Assembly: GCA_023407175.1 (NCBI GenBank)
Contig: JAEYMU010000040.1
Coordinates: 62,001 to 126,000 of the forward strand
Source: Bacillota bacterium
GTDB lineage: Bacteria; Bacillota_A; Clostridia; Lachnospirales; Lachnospiraceae
Direction of reading: 5' to 3'
Length of the DNA stretch: 64,000 nucleotides
Positions 1 to 7,516 of the stretch are shown one piece after another. Position 1 is the first letter of the stretch. Each line of letters begins with the position of its first letter. The notes under the pieces are model-generated. The model saw only the letters and a program-made list of their open reading frames with translations. It ran no database searches and was not told the origin of the DNA. The position numbers and the translations under genes are program-made.

Positions 1-582
1 AATCTGATAGATCAGGGGCTCCACGGTGAGTACTCCAAGGATGTTGATCGCCAACACTCCTCCCAGATTCCGAATCACCATACTTATTAATAAAAAGAAG
101 GAAACCAGGGCCGCATACAACAGCAGCTCAATACCGATTTTCTTAAATAGATCAGCCGTAAAGACTCCCATTCCACCAAACAGAACCGCTCCGACGCCGG
201 CACCGATTATAAAGGTTACAAAAATAAGCAGATAGGCTGCCGCCAGCATGGAAATACCTTTGGAAGCATAGATCTTCCATCTAAGGAAGCCCTTGGAAAC
301 AGAATTTTTCATCGTACCATGAGAAAATTCAGCCGTAACAAAAATTGCAATTATAATGCCTATAAGCAATTGGATATTGCCGGAAAAGACGGATGAGGCA
401 AAGTCCAGCCCCCCGTCAGGCAGCATGCTCTGATAGACAGCTCCATCCTCACTTGTCAGTGTGGCTGCCCAGTTTAAAATCAAGGCATTCAGGATAAAAA
501 GTGCCACCTCAATTGCAGCACAAATATAAAACGATTTGGTTTTGAATAACCGATAAAAATCCGAACGTAATAAATTCAACAT
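1..582 (-). CDS. ABC-2 type transporter permease, C-terminus beyond window
   Basis: About 194 codons are visible, starting at the ATG at 582 behind a GGAGGTT ribosome site. The N-terminus (MLNLLRSDFYRLFKTKSFY) and the four to five following hydrophobic segments are typical of the membrane subunit of ABC-2 exporters of the lantibiotic-immunity/bacitracin type. A soluble stretch reading SHGTMKNSVSKG lies after the second membrane segment and is common in this family. The ATPase gene ends 22 bases upstream on the same strand, so the two form an exporter operon. The left window edge removes the C-terminal part. The substrate cannot be read from the sequence. Confidence 0.85.
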   Translation of the reverse strand, partial: MLNLLRSDFYRLFKTKSFYICAAIEVALFILNALILNWAATLTSEDGAVYQSMLPDGGLDFASSVFSGNIQLLIGIIIAIFVTAEFSHGTMKNSVSKGFLRWKIYASKGISMLAAAYLLIFVTFIIGAGVGAVLFGGMGVFTADLFKKIGIELLLYAALVSFFLLISMVIRNLGGVLAINILGVLTVEPLIYQI

Positions 583-604
583 AATAACCTCCGTTAACTT
601 TTGT

Positions 605-1522
605 CTAATTATAGGTTCTGTCTGTAGCATCCATCAACTGCATGAAATAAGACTCTAAGTCCTGCCCTACAACCGAGCTGGAATAAATCACAAGTCCATT
701 TTTGGCAAGCTCCGTATTAATAAGGCCTGCTTTATCCAGCTCCTTTGTAATTCGAAGTGTATTATTATCAAGAACACTGATATTGGCTTCATTGATAATA
801 CCTGCTATAATCGTCCTTGCCTTAGCAGCATCATCGACCTTTATCTCAAGCTCTCCCACACAGCGCTGCTCTAATTCCTCGTTCGTAAACTCGGCAACAA
901 TCACACCGTTATTTATTACTCCATATCGGGTGGCAACCCGGGAAAGCTCTCCCAGTATATGGCTTGAAATCAGTATTGTAATTTTTCTTTCCTGGTTCAG
1001 ATGTAAAATCAATTCTCTGATTTCCTTAATACCTGTTGGGTCCAGGCCGTTAATCGGCTCGTCCAGCATGAGGAATTCCGGATCACCCAATAGTGCAATC
1101 GCAACAGCCAAACGCTGCTTCATACCAAGAGAGAAGTTCTTTGCCTTTTTCTTACCGGTTTGCTCCAGGCCGACCAGTGTCAATATCTCTCCCACTGTTT
1201 CCTTCGGATTAAGCCCCAGAAGCTTACAGTAATACATCAGATTCTGCTGTGCTGTCATATGGGGAAATACAGCCGGGTTCTCAATCATTGTACCTGTTCT
1301 TCTTCTTTGGGTATCTAAATCATCACTTTCAAAAAGCCGAATTGTTCCTTCGGTCGGACGCGCAAGACCGGCAACCATACGGATCAAGGTTGTTTTACCG
1401 GCGCCGTTTCTGCCGATAAATCCATAAATATCTCCCTTTTGAACGTTAAGGCTAATACCATTAACAGCTGCTTTTTTTCCAAACAACTTTTTAAGGTTGT
1501 TCGTTTGCAGTACATATTCCAT
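605..1522 (-). CDS. ABC transporter ATP-binding protein, BcrA/lantibiotic-export type
   Basis: A 305-residue ATPase that would power the permease encoded next to it. Walker A GRNGAGKTT is at about residues 37-45, the signature FSLGMKQRL at about 130-138 (a variant of LSGGQ common in this subfamily), and Walker B FLMLDEP at about 150-156. The roughly 95 residues after the nucleotide-binding domain form the usual small regulatory tail. The start at 1522 is preferred over an in-frame ATG seven codons upstream because a CAGGAGG site lies just before MEYVLQ. Export of a peptide antibiotic or a resistance role is a family-level guess. Confidence 0.9.
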   Translation of the reverse strand: MEYVLQTNNLKKLFGKKAAVNGISLNVQKGDIYGFIGRNGAGKTTLIRMVAGLARPTEGTIRLFESDDLDTQRRRTGTMIENPAVFPHMTAQQNLMYYCKLLGLNPKETVGEILTLVGLEQTGKKKAKNFSLGMKQRLAVAIALLGDPEFLMLDEPINGLDPTGIKEIRELILHLNQERKITILISSHILGELSRVATRYGVINNGVIVAEFTNEELEQRCVGELEIKVDDAAKARTIIAGIINEANISVLDNNTLRITKELDKAGLINTELAKNGLVIYSSSVVGQDLESYFMQLMDATDRTYN

Positions 1523-1664
1523 GTTAATATCCTCCTGTTTCATTAAATCCTGTAATATTTAAAACCAAGACTAATTCTATCATACAAATATTAGAAACGC
1601 ATTAAAAAATTATAAAATTCTCCTGATTCTTCCACTAAAAATATTAAACTATGCCATAAACTCA

Positions 1665-2144
1665 TTACACCTGTTCTGAAATCTCCTTACACACATCAAC
1701 CCATTTACTGCTGTTCGCATACTGCTCCAATTCATCACAGGTAAGCTTAATCGCTGAATTACTGCTGCCACAGGCGGGGTAGACATAGGCAAATTGTTTC
1801 AAGGAAATATCCAGATAAACCGGAAGCGATGCTGCCAGACCAAAGGGACATACCCCTCCAACTGCATGTCCGGTATATTGCAGAACCTCTTCCGGAGTCA
1901 GCATCTTCGCCTTTCTTCCAAACTCCGCCTTAAATTTGCTATTATCAATCCTGGCATCTCCTGCAGCCAAAATCAACATTGCCCCTTCCTCAGTCTTAAA
2001 GGAGAGCGTTTTGGCAATTAGACCAGGCTCTACGCCTAAGGTCTGGGCAGCCATCTCAACGGTTGCACTTGAGGTATCGAACTCCAGAATATCCGCATCC
2101 CTTCCCCATTTCTTAAAATATTCCCGCACTCTTTCAATTGACAT
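1665..2144 (-). CDS. YbaK/EbsC-family aminoacyl-tRNA deacylase
   Basis: A 159-residue single-domain protein of the YbaK/ProX superfamily, which hydrolyses mischarged aminoacyl-tRNAs in trans. The conserved lysine is in IAKTL (about residue 45), the glycine-rich active-site stretch is GHAVGGVCPFGL (about 92-103), and a GSS motif follows near 127. The length matches stand-alone deacylases. The start at MSIERV (2144) fits the family N-terminus; an upstream in-frame ATG would add 28 unrelated residues. It follows the CoiA-like gene by 28 bases on the same strand. The amino-acid specificity (Cys-tRNA-Pro or other) cannot be decided from sequence alone. Confidence 0.88.
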   Translation of the reverse strand: MSIERVREYFKKWGRDADILEFDTSSATVEMAAQTLGVEPGLIAKTLSFKTEEGAMLILAAGDARIDNSKFKAEFGRKAKMLTPEEVLQYTGHAVGGVCPFGLAASLPVYLDISLKQFAYVYPACGSSNSAIKLTCDELEQYANSSKWVDVCKEISEQV

Positions 2145-2172
2145 AAAATGTCCCATCCTCTCTTTTGCAGAT

Positions 2173-3081
2173 TTATTGTTCCTCTGACATAATTGCATCA
2201 TAATATTTTCTTGAAACCAGATGTGCATTGCCTTCTTCTATCAGCTTTCGGCATTTATCAAGAATTACCGGATTAAACTCCTGATACCTTCTGTTCTCCT
2301 CCTGTATTTGCCTCAGCTGTAACATTCTCTTTTCATGATTTCGCTTTGTCTCCTGAATCTGCTCCTGCAGCCTTACACACCGTTGTGAAAAATCACAGTT
2401 AAACTGCCCGTCCGGTAACAGGGTAAGCTCTCTGACCGGATAGCTTCCCGTACAATATTCAAATTTTCTTTCCTTCCCCAGACGGTAGCCAAAGCTCTTC
2501 TTTAGCGTAATACTTTCCCGTTCCGTATCCAAAAATACCAGATAGCCCATGGAATTTTGAAGCAGGGTCTGATACCAGCCAAGCTGTTTTACAGACTTTA
2601 CCTGACGCATTCCCATTACATAAACAGGCTTGATATGCTTGTCCTGATAACAGGCATCCCTTAATTGGAACTGCTGGAGGCTGTTGTTTTGCAGTCGGTA
2701 ATCAACCGCCAGCACCTCCCCTTCCAAGGTGTGGCAGCAAAATGTGCTGTACATCCCGTTATCCATACGTTCCCTTACCCTTATTTCCCCTTCGTTAAAG
2801 CTGCGTTTAAGCAGCTGGTATAATAACCGTTTCCCTTTTTTTAATTCCTCGGATTCCTGTCCATTGCCATATTCACAGGCCTCCAGGTCATAATGGGCAA
2901 AATAAGGCTCCTTGATCAGACCGGCGGCAAGATAAACAGAAGCTCCGCATTCGCCACAGGCCAGTTCCCGCTTAGCGGCTGCCTGCTTCCATTCCAATAC
3001 CTTGTCTTCATAATAAATTCCGTTTTCATCCTTTAAATCATAGGTACAGATGATTTTCCCCCGATATAAGCAGTTTTCCAC
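2173..3081 (-). CDS. CoiA-like competence/nuclease-family protein
   Basis: A 302-residue protein with the layout of CoiA-like proteins. An N-terminal Cys knuckle (ACGECG, residues 41-46) is followed by the EPYFAHY segment near 58-64, which corresponds to the HFAH motif of the family. A nuclease-like middle region spans about 80-185. A charged coiled coil rich in Gln/Glu/Arg lies at about 235-270. CoiA proteins act in DNA uptake and recombination during competence; whether this one does is unproven, since no com genes are nearby. It lies between a deacylase and a conserved unknown gene on the same strand, with short gaps. Confidence 0.65.
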   Translation of the reverse strand: MENCLYRGKIICTYDLKDENGIYYEDKVLEWKQAAAKRELACGECGASVYLAAGLIKEPYFAHYDLEACEYGNGQESEELKKGKRLLYQLLKRSFNEGEIRVRERMDNGMYSTFCCHTLEGEVLAVDYRLQNNSLQQFQLRDACYQDKHIKPVYVMGMRQVKSVKQLGWYQTLLQNSMGYLVFLDTERESITLKKSFGYRLGKERKFEYCTGSYPVRELTLLPDGQFNCDFSQRCVRLQEQIQETKRNHEKRMLQLRQIQEENRRYQEFNPVILDKCRKLIEEGNAHLVSRKYYDAIMSEEQ

Positions 3082-3101
3082 ACTAATCCTCCGTTTTGGA
3101 T

Positions 3102-3746
3102 TCAGGCATCCTTCCCGCCTGTGAATCTTATCCTGCTGACCTTGGCTCTGATGTTTTTTCCCTTAAGCAGATTAACTAACACAGACCGGATTTCTTCTTT
3201 ATATTCCTTGAGAAAGACGATTACAAGCTCATCCCTCTGATTGGGAGGAACTACACCGATTGCCGCCTTAATCATCTTTGCCGGAAGCTCCTTCAAAGCT
3301 GAAAGCGGCTTCGCCAGCTTATTCTCCTTCTGATATAGTATCTGAAGCAAGGCGGGCAGCAGAACATCAACCGAGGCTTCATAATTTATATTACTTATGG
3401 TAAGGCCTAAACGCAATACGGCTTCGTGCTCAATGGTTATTGCCCTGCTCTCAATTCCTGTTATTTCTGCACTGATACCATATTCCATAAGCATGGCATT
3501 CAGATTCTGACGCAAAGCCTTATCAAAATGCGGAAGGAGCGACACTATTATTTGTTCCTTTTTTGGTATTACGGATACCAGGAGGGATGACAATCCCGTT
3601 GGCTCCCCATTCTTTCCGATAAGCCTTGCAGCCATACGAAGGATTGGATTATCCTGGTTTTCCAGCTCATTTTCAATCAAAGGCACCATAAAGCGAAGTA
3701 AGGAATCATAGTCGATATCCTTAACACAGATTTCCGCCTTAATCAT
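3102..3746 (-). CDS. Conserved hypothetical protein
   Basis: I do not recognise a family. The 214-residue product starts at MIKAEICVKD behind a GGGAGGGAG site; an in-frame ATG 25 codons upstream lacks a ribosome site. It has no signal peptide or membrane segment. The composition is alpha/beta, with amphipathic stretches and two similar halves: VPLIENELE near the start and VLLPALLQILYQKENKLAKP in the middle are followed by similar basic helices. This hints at an internal duplication. It is 21 bases upstream of the CoiA-like gene and probably co-transcribed with it. Confidence 0.6.
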   Translation of the reverse strand: MIKAEICVKDIDYDSLLRFMVPLIENELENQDNPILRMAARLIGKNGEPTGLSSLLVSVIPKKEQIIVSLLPHFDKALRQNLNAMLMEYGISAEITGIESRAITIEHEAVLRLGLTISNINYEASVDVLLPALLQILYQKENKLAKPLSALKELPAKMIKAAIGVVPPNQRDELVIVFLKEYKEEIRSVLVNLLKGKNIRAKVSRIRFTGGKDA

Positions 3747-3891
3747 ATATTTTCTCCCTCCCAGCGCAATGAAACTATTTGATTTATATTCTTTTCTCCA
3801 ACAAGGACGTCTTTTATTCAAATCACCCGACCATTATAATATGATTTGGGAAAAATAACAATATATAGCACAATGGCTGATATGACAAAGA

Positions 3892-3921
3892 TTACAGTTC
3901 GGCCGATCGGCTAAGCTGTAA
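3892..3921. promoter_or_regulatory. 30-bp interrupted palindrome
   Basis: TTACAG, four bases, GCCGATCGGC, four bases, CTGTAA: three nested symmetric elements around one dyad centre. No T-run follows on either strand, so it is not an ordinary terminator. It sits about 145 bases upstream of the hypothetical gene beginning at 3746 and could be an operator for that operon. Confidence 0.45.
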
Positions 3922-3978
3922 CTCCCAAAGGTATTCTCCATTTTAATCAATCGGTGATTATCTAAATGATAGAAAAAG

Positions 3979-4046
3979 AGCTGTCTTTTAATACACTCCC
4001 CTACATTATATTATAACTAATGTCTGAAGTGCATGAAAAACAGCTC
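3979..4046 (-). terminator. Probable intrinsic terminator after the phospholipase C-family gene
   Basis: On the minus strand GAGCTGTTTTT pairs with the later AAAAGACAGCTC and is followed by TTTTTC. The arms are seven perfect base pairs plus A-T pairs around a loop of more than 50 bases, so it is weaker than a classical terminator. Confidence 0.45.
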
Positions 4047-4077
4047 CCAAATATTTATTTTATGAAACACACCCTAG

Positions 4078-4686
4078 TTAAGGCCGGCAAACCTCCAGCT
4101 CATTCCTGCTATGTGTAAGTCTGGCAATCGCCACCTCAAAAAAGGATAAAATGAGGTCAACCACCTTGTAGCATAAATCGATGATATACTGTATATCCTT
4201 GTGGACGTTTTTAAGTGCCCTAAGATATTCCTTATGTGTCTGGACAATAATGTGAATTATTTCATCCACATTACAAAATATCTGGCAGGCTTTACGCTCC
4301 CTCTGATTATCCTCTGAATTTACATACTCCTTTAAGGAAAATTTGAGTTCCTTCTCATAATATACATGCTCTGATATGCTTCCATGAAAAATATGATTAT
4401 GAGGATATGTGCAATAATCGGATAAATAATGGGTGATTACCCCCAGATGCCTGGCATAATAACCGGTAATTCCTTTATTTATATCATAGTCTACCGTTAT
4501 CTTCTTAATTTCGTCGATTAGAATTCCGAAAGTATCTTCAATCGTATGTCGTTTTGTAATAAAGGAAGGCTTTAAATCCGGTAAAACACTCCCGATATAA
4601 AATGCTTTCCTATGTTCCGTCAAGTCCTGCACTTGCATGCTATTCAATAAAAACTTGGCAAGTGAAATATGAGACTTTTTTCTCAA
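4078..4686 (-). CDS. Zinc-dependent phospholipase C family protein
   Basis: A 202-residue protein of the PF00882-like zinc-dependent phospholipase C family. The metal-ligand pattern is visible: GSVLPDLKP (32-40), KRHT (45-48), the block HLGVITHYLSDYCTYPHN (80-97) and HVYYE (107-111). It lacks a recognisable signal peptide, unlike secreted clostridial alpha toxin, and lacks the PLAT membrane-binding domain. It is therefore more likely an intracellular or membrane-peripheral hydrolase than a toxin. The start is TTG at 4686, seven bases after a GGAGG site; no in-frame ATG fits. It is transcribed divergently from the HlyC/CorC-type gene. Confidence 0.8.
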   Translation of the reverse strand: MRKKSHISLAKFLLNSMQVQDLTEHRKAFYIGSVLPDLKPSFITKRHTIEDTFGILIDEIKKITVDYDINKGITGYYARHLGVITHYLSDYCTYPHNHIFHGSISEHVYYEKELKFSLKEYVNSEDNQRERKACQIFCNVDEIIHIIVQTHKEYLRALKNVHKDIQYIIDLCYKVVDLILSFFEVAIARLTHSRNELEVCRP

Positions 4687-4763
4687 ATCATTTCCTCCTT
4701 GGATTCCTGCTAAAGGAAACCGTCCTTCTGTCTATGTGATGTCAAAACAGTACCATGGGCAGA

Positions 4764-4792
4764 ATGATACACCATTTCACACAATTTCTCAA
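4764..4792 (-). promoter_or_regulatory. Sigma-A-type promoter for the phospholipase C-family gene
   Basis: On the minus strand TTGAGA (4787-4792) and TATCAT (4764-4769) are separated by 17 bases, about 80 bases before the TTG start at 4686. Confidence 0.6.
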
Positions 4793-4874
4793 TAGGATTT
4801 ATCAAATTTACTTAGCATTTTTTTTATGCCTGTTATCTTGTTTATATAATAATCATGAAAATGTCCCGGAAAAC

Positions 4875-4903
4875 TTGACATTAAGCCAGTCATAGGGTAA
4901 TAT
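4875..4903 (+). promoter_or_regulatory. Sigma-A-type promoter for the HlyC/CorC gene
   Basis: Consensus TTGACA (4875-4880), 17-base spacer, TAATAT (4898-4903). It leaves a 5' leader of about 160 bases before the TTG start at 5073. The 386-base gap 4687-5072 otherwise holds only the divergent promoter and A+T-rich sequence. Confidence 0.7.
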
Positions 4904-5072
4904 TGTGAATTGTAAAATAGTTGATATGTAAATAATGGTTCGGGTGACAAAATCTACTCTTTATAATGGTCTTCATAATGTAATATTTATATGAATACCG
5001 CAATCGAATATGATACTCGAAGCAATCACAGTGATAATATTATTTATGATATAAAATTTAGGAGATGATCTA

Positions 5073-6359
5073 TTGGAGCCCGGTGACGTGGTGCAGCCGA
5101 TTATATTATTTGTCTTATTAATTCTGTCCTCCTTCTTCACTGTTTCTGAAGCAGCGCTTAACTCAGTGAATAAGCTAAGGATCAGAACCCTTGCCGATGA
5201 TGATGTAAGAGGAGCTAAAACCGCAGGAAAATTAATCGAAGAGCCCAGAAAAATGCTGAGTGCCATCTCAATTGGCAAAAATGTCGCCAAGCTAACTGCT
5301 TCCGCGATGGCAGCTATCATGGCATTCGATTATTTTGGCATGCCCTGGGTGGGACTTTCCGTCGGAATATTGATTTTGTTGTTCCTCATCTTCGGATCGA
5401 TTATCCCGCGTACCATTTCTTCCATTTATACCGAAAAGGTAGCCCTTGCCGTTGCTGGCCCTGTTTACCTTATAACAAAGCTGCTCTCACCCATCGTATT
5501 TATATTGAATTCTGTCTGTCACGGCTGTCTCAAGCTTATCGGCATAAATGCAAAGACAAAAACAGCAGCTATGACAGAGGATGAGCTTCGAACCATATTG
5601 GATTATAGCCACGAGGAAGGAGTCATCGAAAGCGAAGAACGCCGGATGATTACGAATGTGGTAGATTTCGGAGACTCTCTGGCCAAGGATGTTATGGTAC
5701 CTCGCACCGATATGGCCTTTGCCAATGTGGAATTCACCTATGATGAGCTGGTACAGGCCTTCTCGGAAGAAAAATACACCCGTATGCCGGTCTATTCCGA
5801 AACCCGGGACAATGTTATCGGTATTGTAAACCTTAAGGATGTTTTCTTCTACAATGGTGATGAGGCTGATTTTAATATTGTCAACATTATGCGGGAGCCC
5901 TACTTTACCTATGAATATAAGAAAACCTCCGAGCTGCTGATTGAGATGAGGAGAAATTCTATCTCTCTGGCAATCGTACTTGATGAATATGGTGCGACCG
6001 TAGGTTTGATTACCATAGAGGATTTACTGGAAGAGATTGTCGGTGAAATCCGTGATGAATATGACGATGATGAGGAAGACAGTATCAAGGTACTCGGTGA
6101 AAATGAATACCTCGTGGACGGTTATACAAAGCTTTATGAAATCAACGAGGCTCTCGGACTCGAACTGGAATCCGATGATTATGACTCCATCGCCGGACAT
6201 ATTATCTATCTTTTGGATCATCTTCCCGATGAGGGTGAATCTGTTGAAGACAATCATGTTGTATTCACAGTAGCCGCTGTTGATAAGAATCGAGTTGACA
6301 AGGTTCATATCCTTCTTAAAAAGGATGAAAAACCGGAAGAAAAAGATGATGAAAAATAA
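5073..6359 (+). CDS. HlyC/CorC (CNNM)-family transporter protein
   Basis: A 428-residue protein with the standard three-part architecture. A DUF21/CNNM membrane domain covers about residues 1-190, with four hydrophobic segments. A pair of CBS domains covers about 200-320 (DVMVPRTDMAFANV and VLDEYGATVGLITIEDLLEEIVGEI are diagnostic). A C-terminal CorC/HlyC domain covers about 340-415. The acidic run DDDEE after the CBS pair and the lysine/glutamate-rich tail are normal. Members are linked to Mg/Co efflux or ion homeostasis. The old haemolysin name is historical. The start is TTG, eight bases after AGGAG. It is a single-gene unit, followed by a hairpin terminator. Confidence 0.92.
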   Translation: MEPGDVVQPIILFVLLILSSFFTVSEAALNSVNKLRIRTLADDDVRGAKTAGKLIEEPRKMLSAISIGKNVAKLTASAMAAIMAFDYFGMPWVGLSVGILILLFLIFGSIIPRTISSIYTEKVALAVAGPVYLITKLLSPIVFILNSVCHGCLKLIGINAKTKTAAMTEDELRTILDYSHEEGVIESEERRMITNVVDFGDSLAKDVMVPRTDMAFANVEFTYDELVQAFSEEKYTRMPVYSETRDNVIGIVNLKDVFFYNGDEADFNIVNIMREPYFTYEYKKTSELLIEMRRNSISLAIVLDEYGATVGLITIEDLLEEIVGEIRDEYDDDEEDSIKVLGENEYLVDGYTKLYEINEALGLELESDDYDSIAGHIIYLLDHLPDEGESVEDNHVVFTVAAVDKNRVDKVHILLKKDEKPEEKDDEK

Positions 6360-6375
6360 GATTAAGAAATAATGA

Positions 6376-6420
6376 GGATGCCCTTGGGAGCTGGTTAAAT
6401 CCAGGCCGGGGCATCCTTTA
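6376..6420. terminator. Rho-independent terminator between convergent genes
   Basis: GGATGCCC (6376-6383) pairs with GGGCATCC (6409-6416), followed by TTTATT on the plus strand. It ends the HlyC/CorC transcript and may also stop the minus-strand pilus operon, whose last gene ends at 6456. Confidence 0.75.
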
Positions 6421-6455
6421 TTGCTTTCTTCCCCCAATTCACATATAAATACAAG

Positions 6456-7496
6456 TTACCCTCCATATGCACCCTCCTTGTTGCAGCAGGGTGCCGCATA
6501 CGCTCCCACTCTCACACACTCTTCCACATTGTAAAATGGTTCCTCACTGTACAAAATCTTTTCTTCCTTCTTCAGCTTAGGGCAGGTACTTCTATGGTAG
6601 ACCAAATACCATCCCACCTGTTCTATATAGTAAACCTCCTTTTTATTGATTTTAGCTGCCGCCGATGCGACTCTGTTATAGGTTTCTCCGGTTTCATCAC
6701 CATATGGATAGCCCTGAAATACAACAAATATACTGTTTGTTTCAAGAGTTTCGTCCCATTCATTTTCCCTGATATCCGGCAGAGAAAAATTATAGGTTAT
6801 GCCGTATTGTGAAGCAATACGGTTATGGCGGCTGGCATAGTAGGCCATGGAGCTTTCAATGCAGTCAAGCATTACACTTTTCTTAACCTTCGTAAAGCTT
6901 TCTTCCGAAAGCAGGATGCTGTCCGGGCTGTGAGTCCGAAATGCCGCATATTCGTCCATCGTCCGAAGGTCATGATAATCAATGACATAAACGGTCTGAT
7001 CGCCTTCTGCATCCAGAACTGCGTTTTTATCATAGAGCTTCACCGTATCACCCAAGGTAAAGCCATAAATAAAATCTTCATCCTCATAGAAATAGGGAAA
7101 CTTTTCAGACCACCGTTTGGACAGGCAGGTACTTCCGTCCGATTTTTTATAGGTATCGCTGTAAAAGATATAATATCCATCCTCCATTGTGACGATTACC
7201 ACCGGAATATATAAATTAAGCTTTTGTATGGCATCCTGATCCTCCAGAATATGAAAGGATGAATTCAAAGATATGTAGAAGCTCTCAATCGCTGCATCCT
7301 TATTTATCAGGATATTATTGTTATCATCCACCTGCACCAGGCGTGCTGCCCCGTCATCAATCGCTGCGTCCAGATTCCGGTCTATCTGCTCTTTATTTTT
7401 GATTACGGCCTTAAAATCATCCGTCTTAATGTCAAGCACGATAATGATGGCTAAGGCGATAATAACGAATGTCAATGTAAAGTGATACAGCTTCAT
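6456..7496 (-). CDS. Membrane-anchored pilin-like protein of the Tad-like operon
   Basis: A 346-residue protein with one N-terminal membrane helix (about residues 4-23) and a large extracytoplasmic domain. This is the pattern of TadE/minor pseudopilin-like proteins. It has no lipobox. Six cysteines are visible in the last 60 or so residues; some, such as the CC pair near the end (AAPCCNKEGAYGG), could form disulfides. I know no named family for the globular part. It is the last gene of the operon, 20 bases after the preceding surface protein, and has a GAAAGGAA site before the ATG. A role in pilus assembly or surface display is inferred from position. Confidence 0.65.
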   Translation of the reverse strand: MKLYHFTLTFVIIALAIIIVLDIKTDDFKAVIKNKEQIDRNLDAAIDDGAARLVQVDDNNNILINKDAAIESFYISLNSSFHILEDQDAIQKLNLYIPVVIVTMEDGYYIFYSDTYKKSDGSTCLSKRWSEKFPYFYEDEDFIYGFTLGDTVKLYDKNAVLDAEGDQTVYVIDYHDLRTMDEYAAFRTHSPDSILLSEESFTKVKKSVMLDCIESSMAYYASRHNRIASQYGITYNFSLPDIRENEWDETLETNSIFVVFQGYPYGDETGETYNRVASAAAKINKKEVYYIEQVGWYLVYHRSTCPKLKKEEKILYSEEPFYNVEECVRVGAYAAPCCNKEGAYGG

Positions 7497-7516
7497 ACCT
7501 GTGTTCCTTTCATTGG

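Noticed and set aside
702..1232. 176-codon plus-strand frame
   Set aside because: Antisense to the ABC ATPase, no ribosome site, no recognisable domain.
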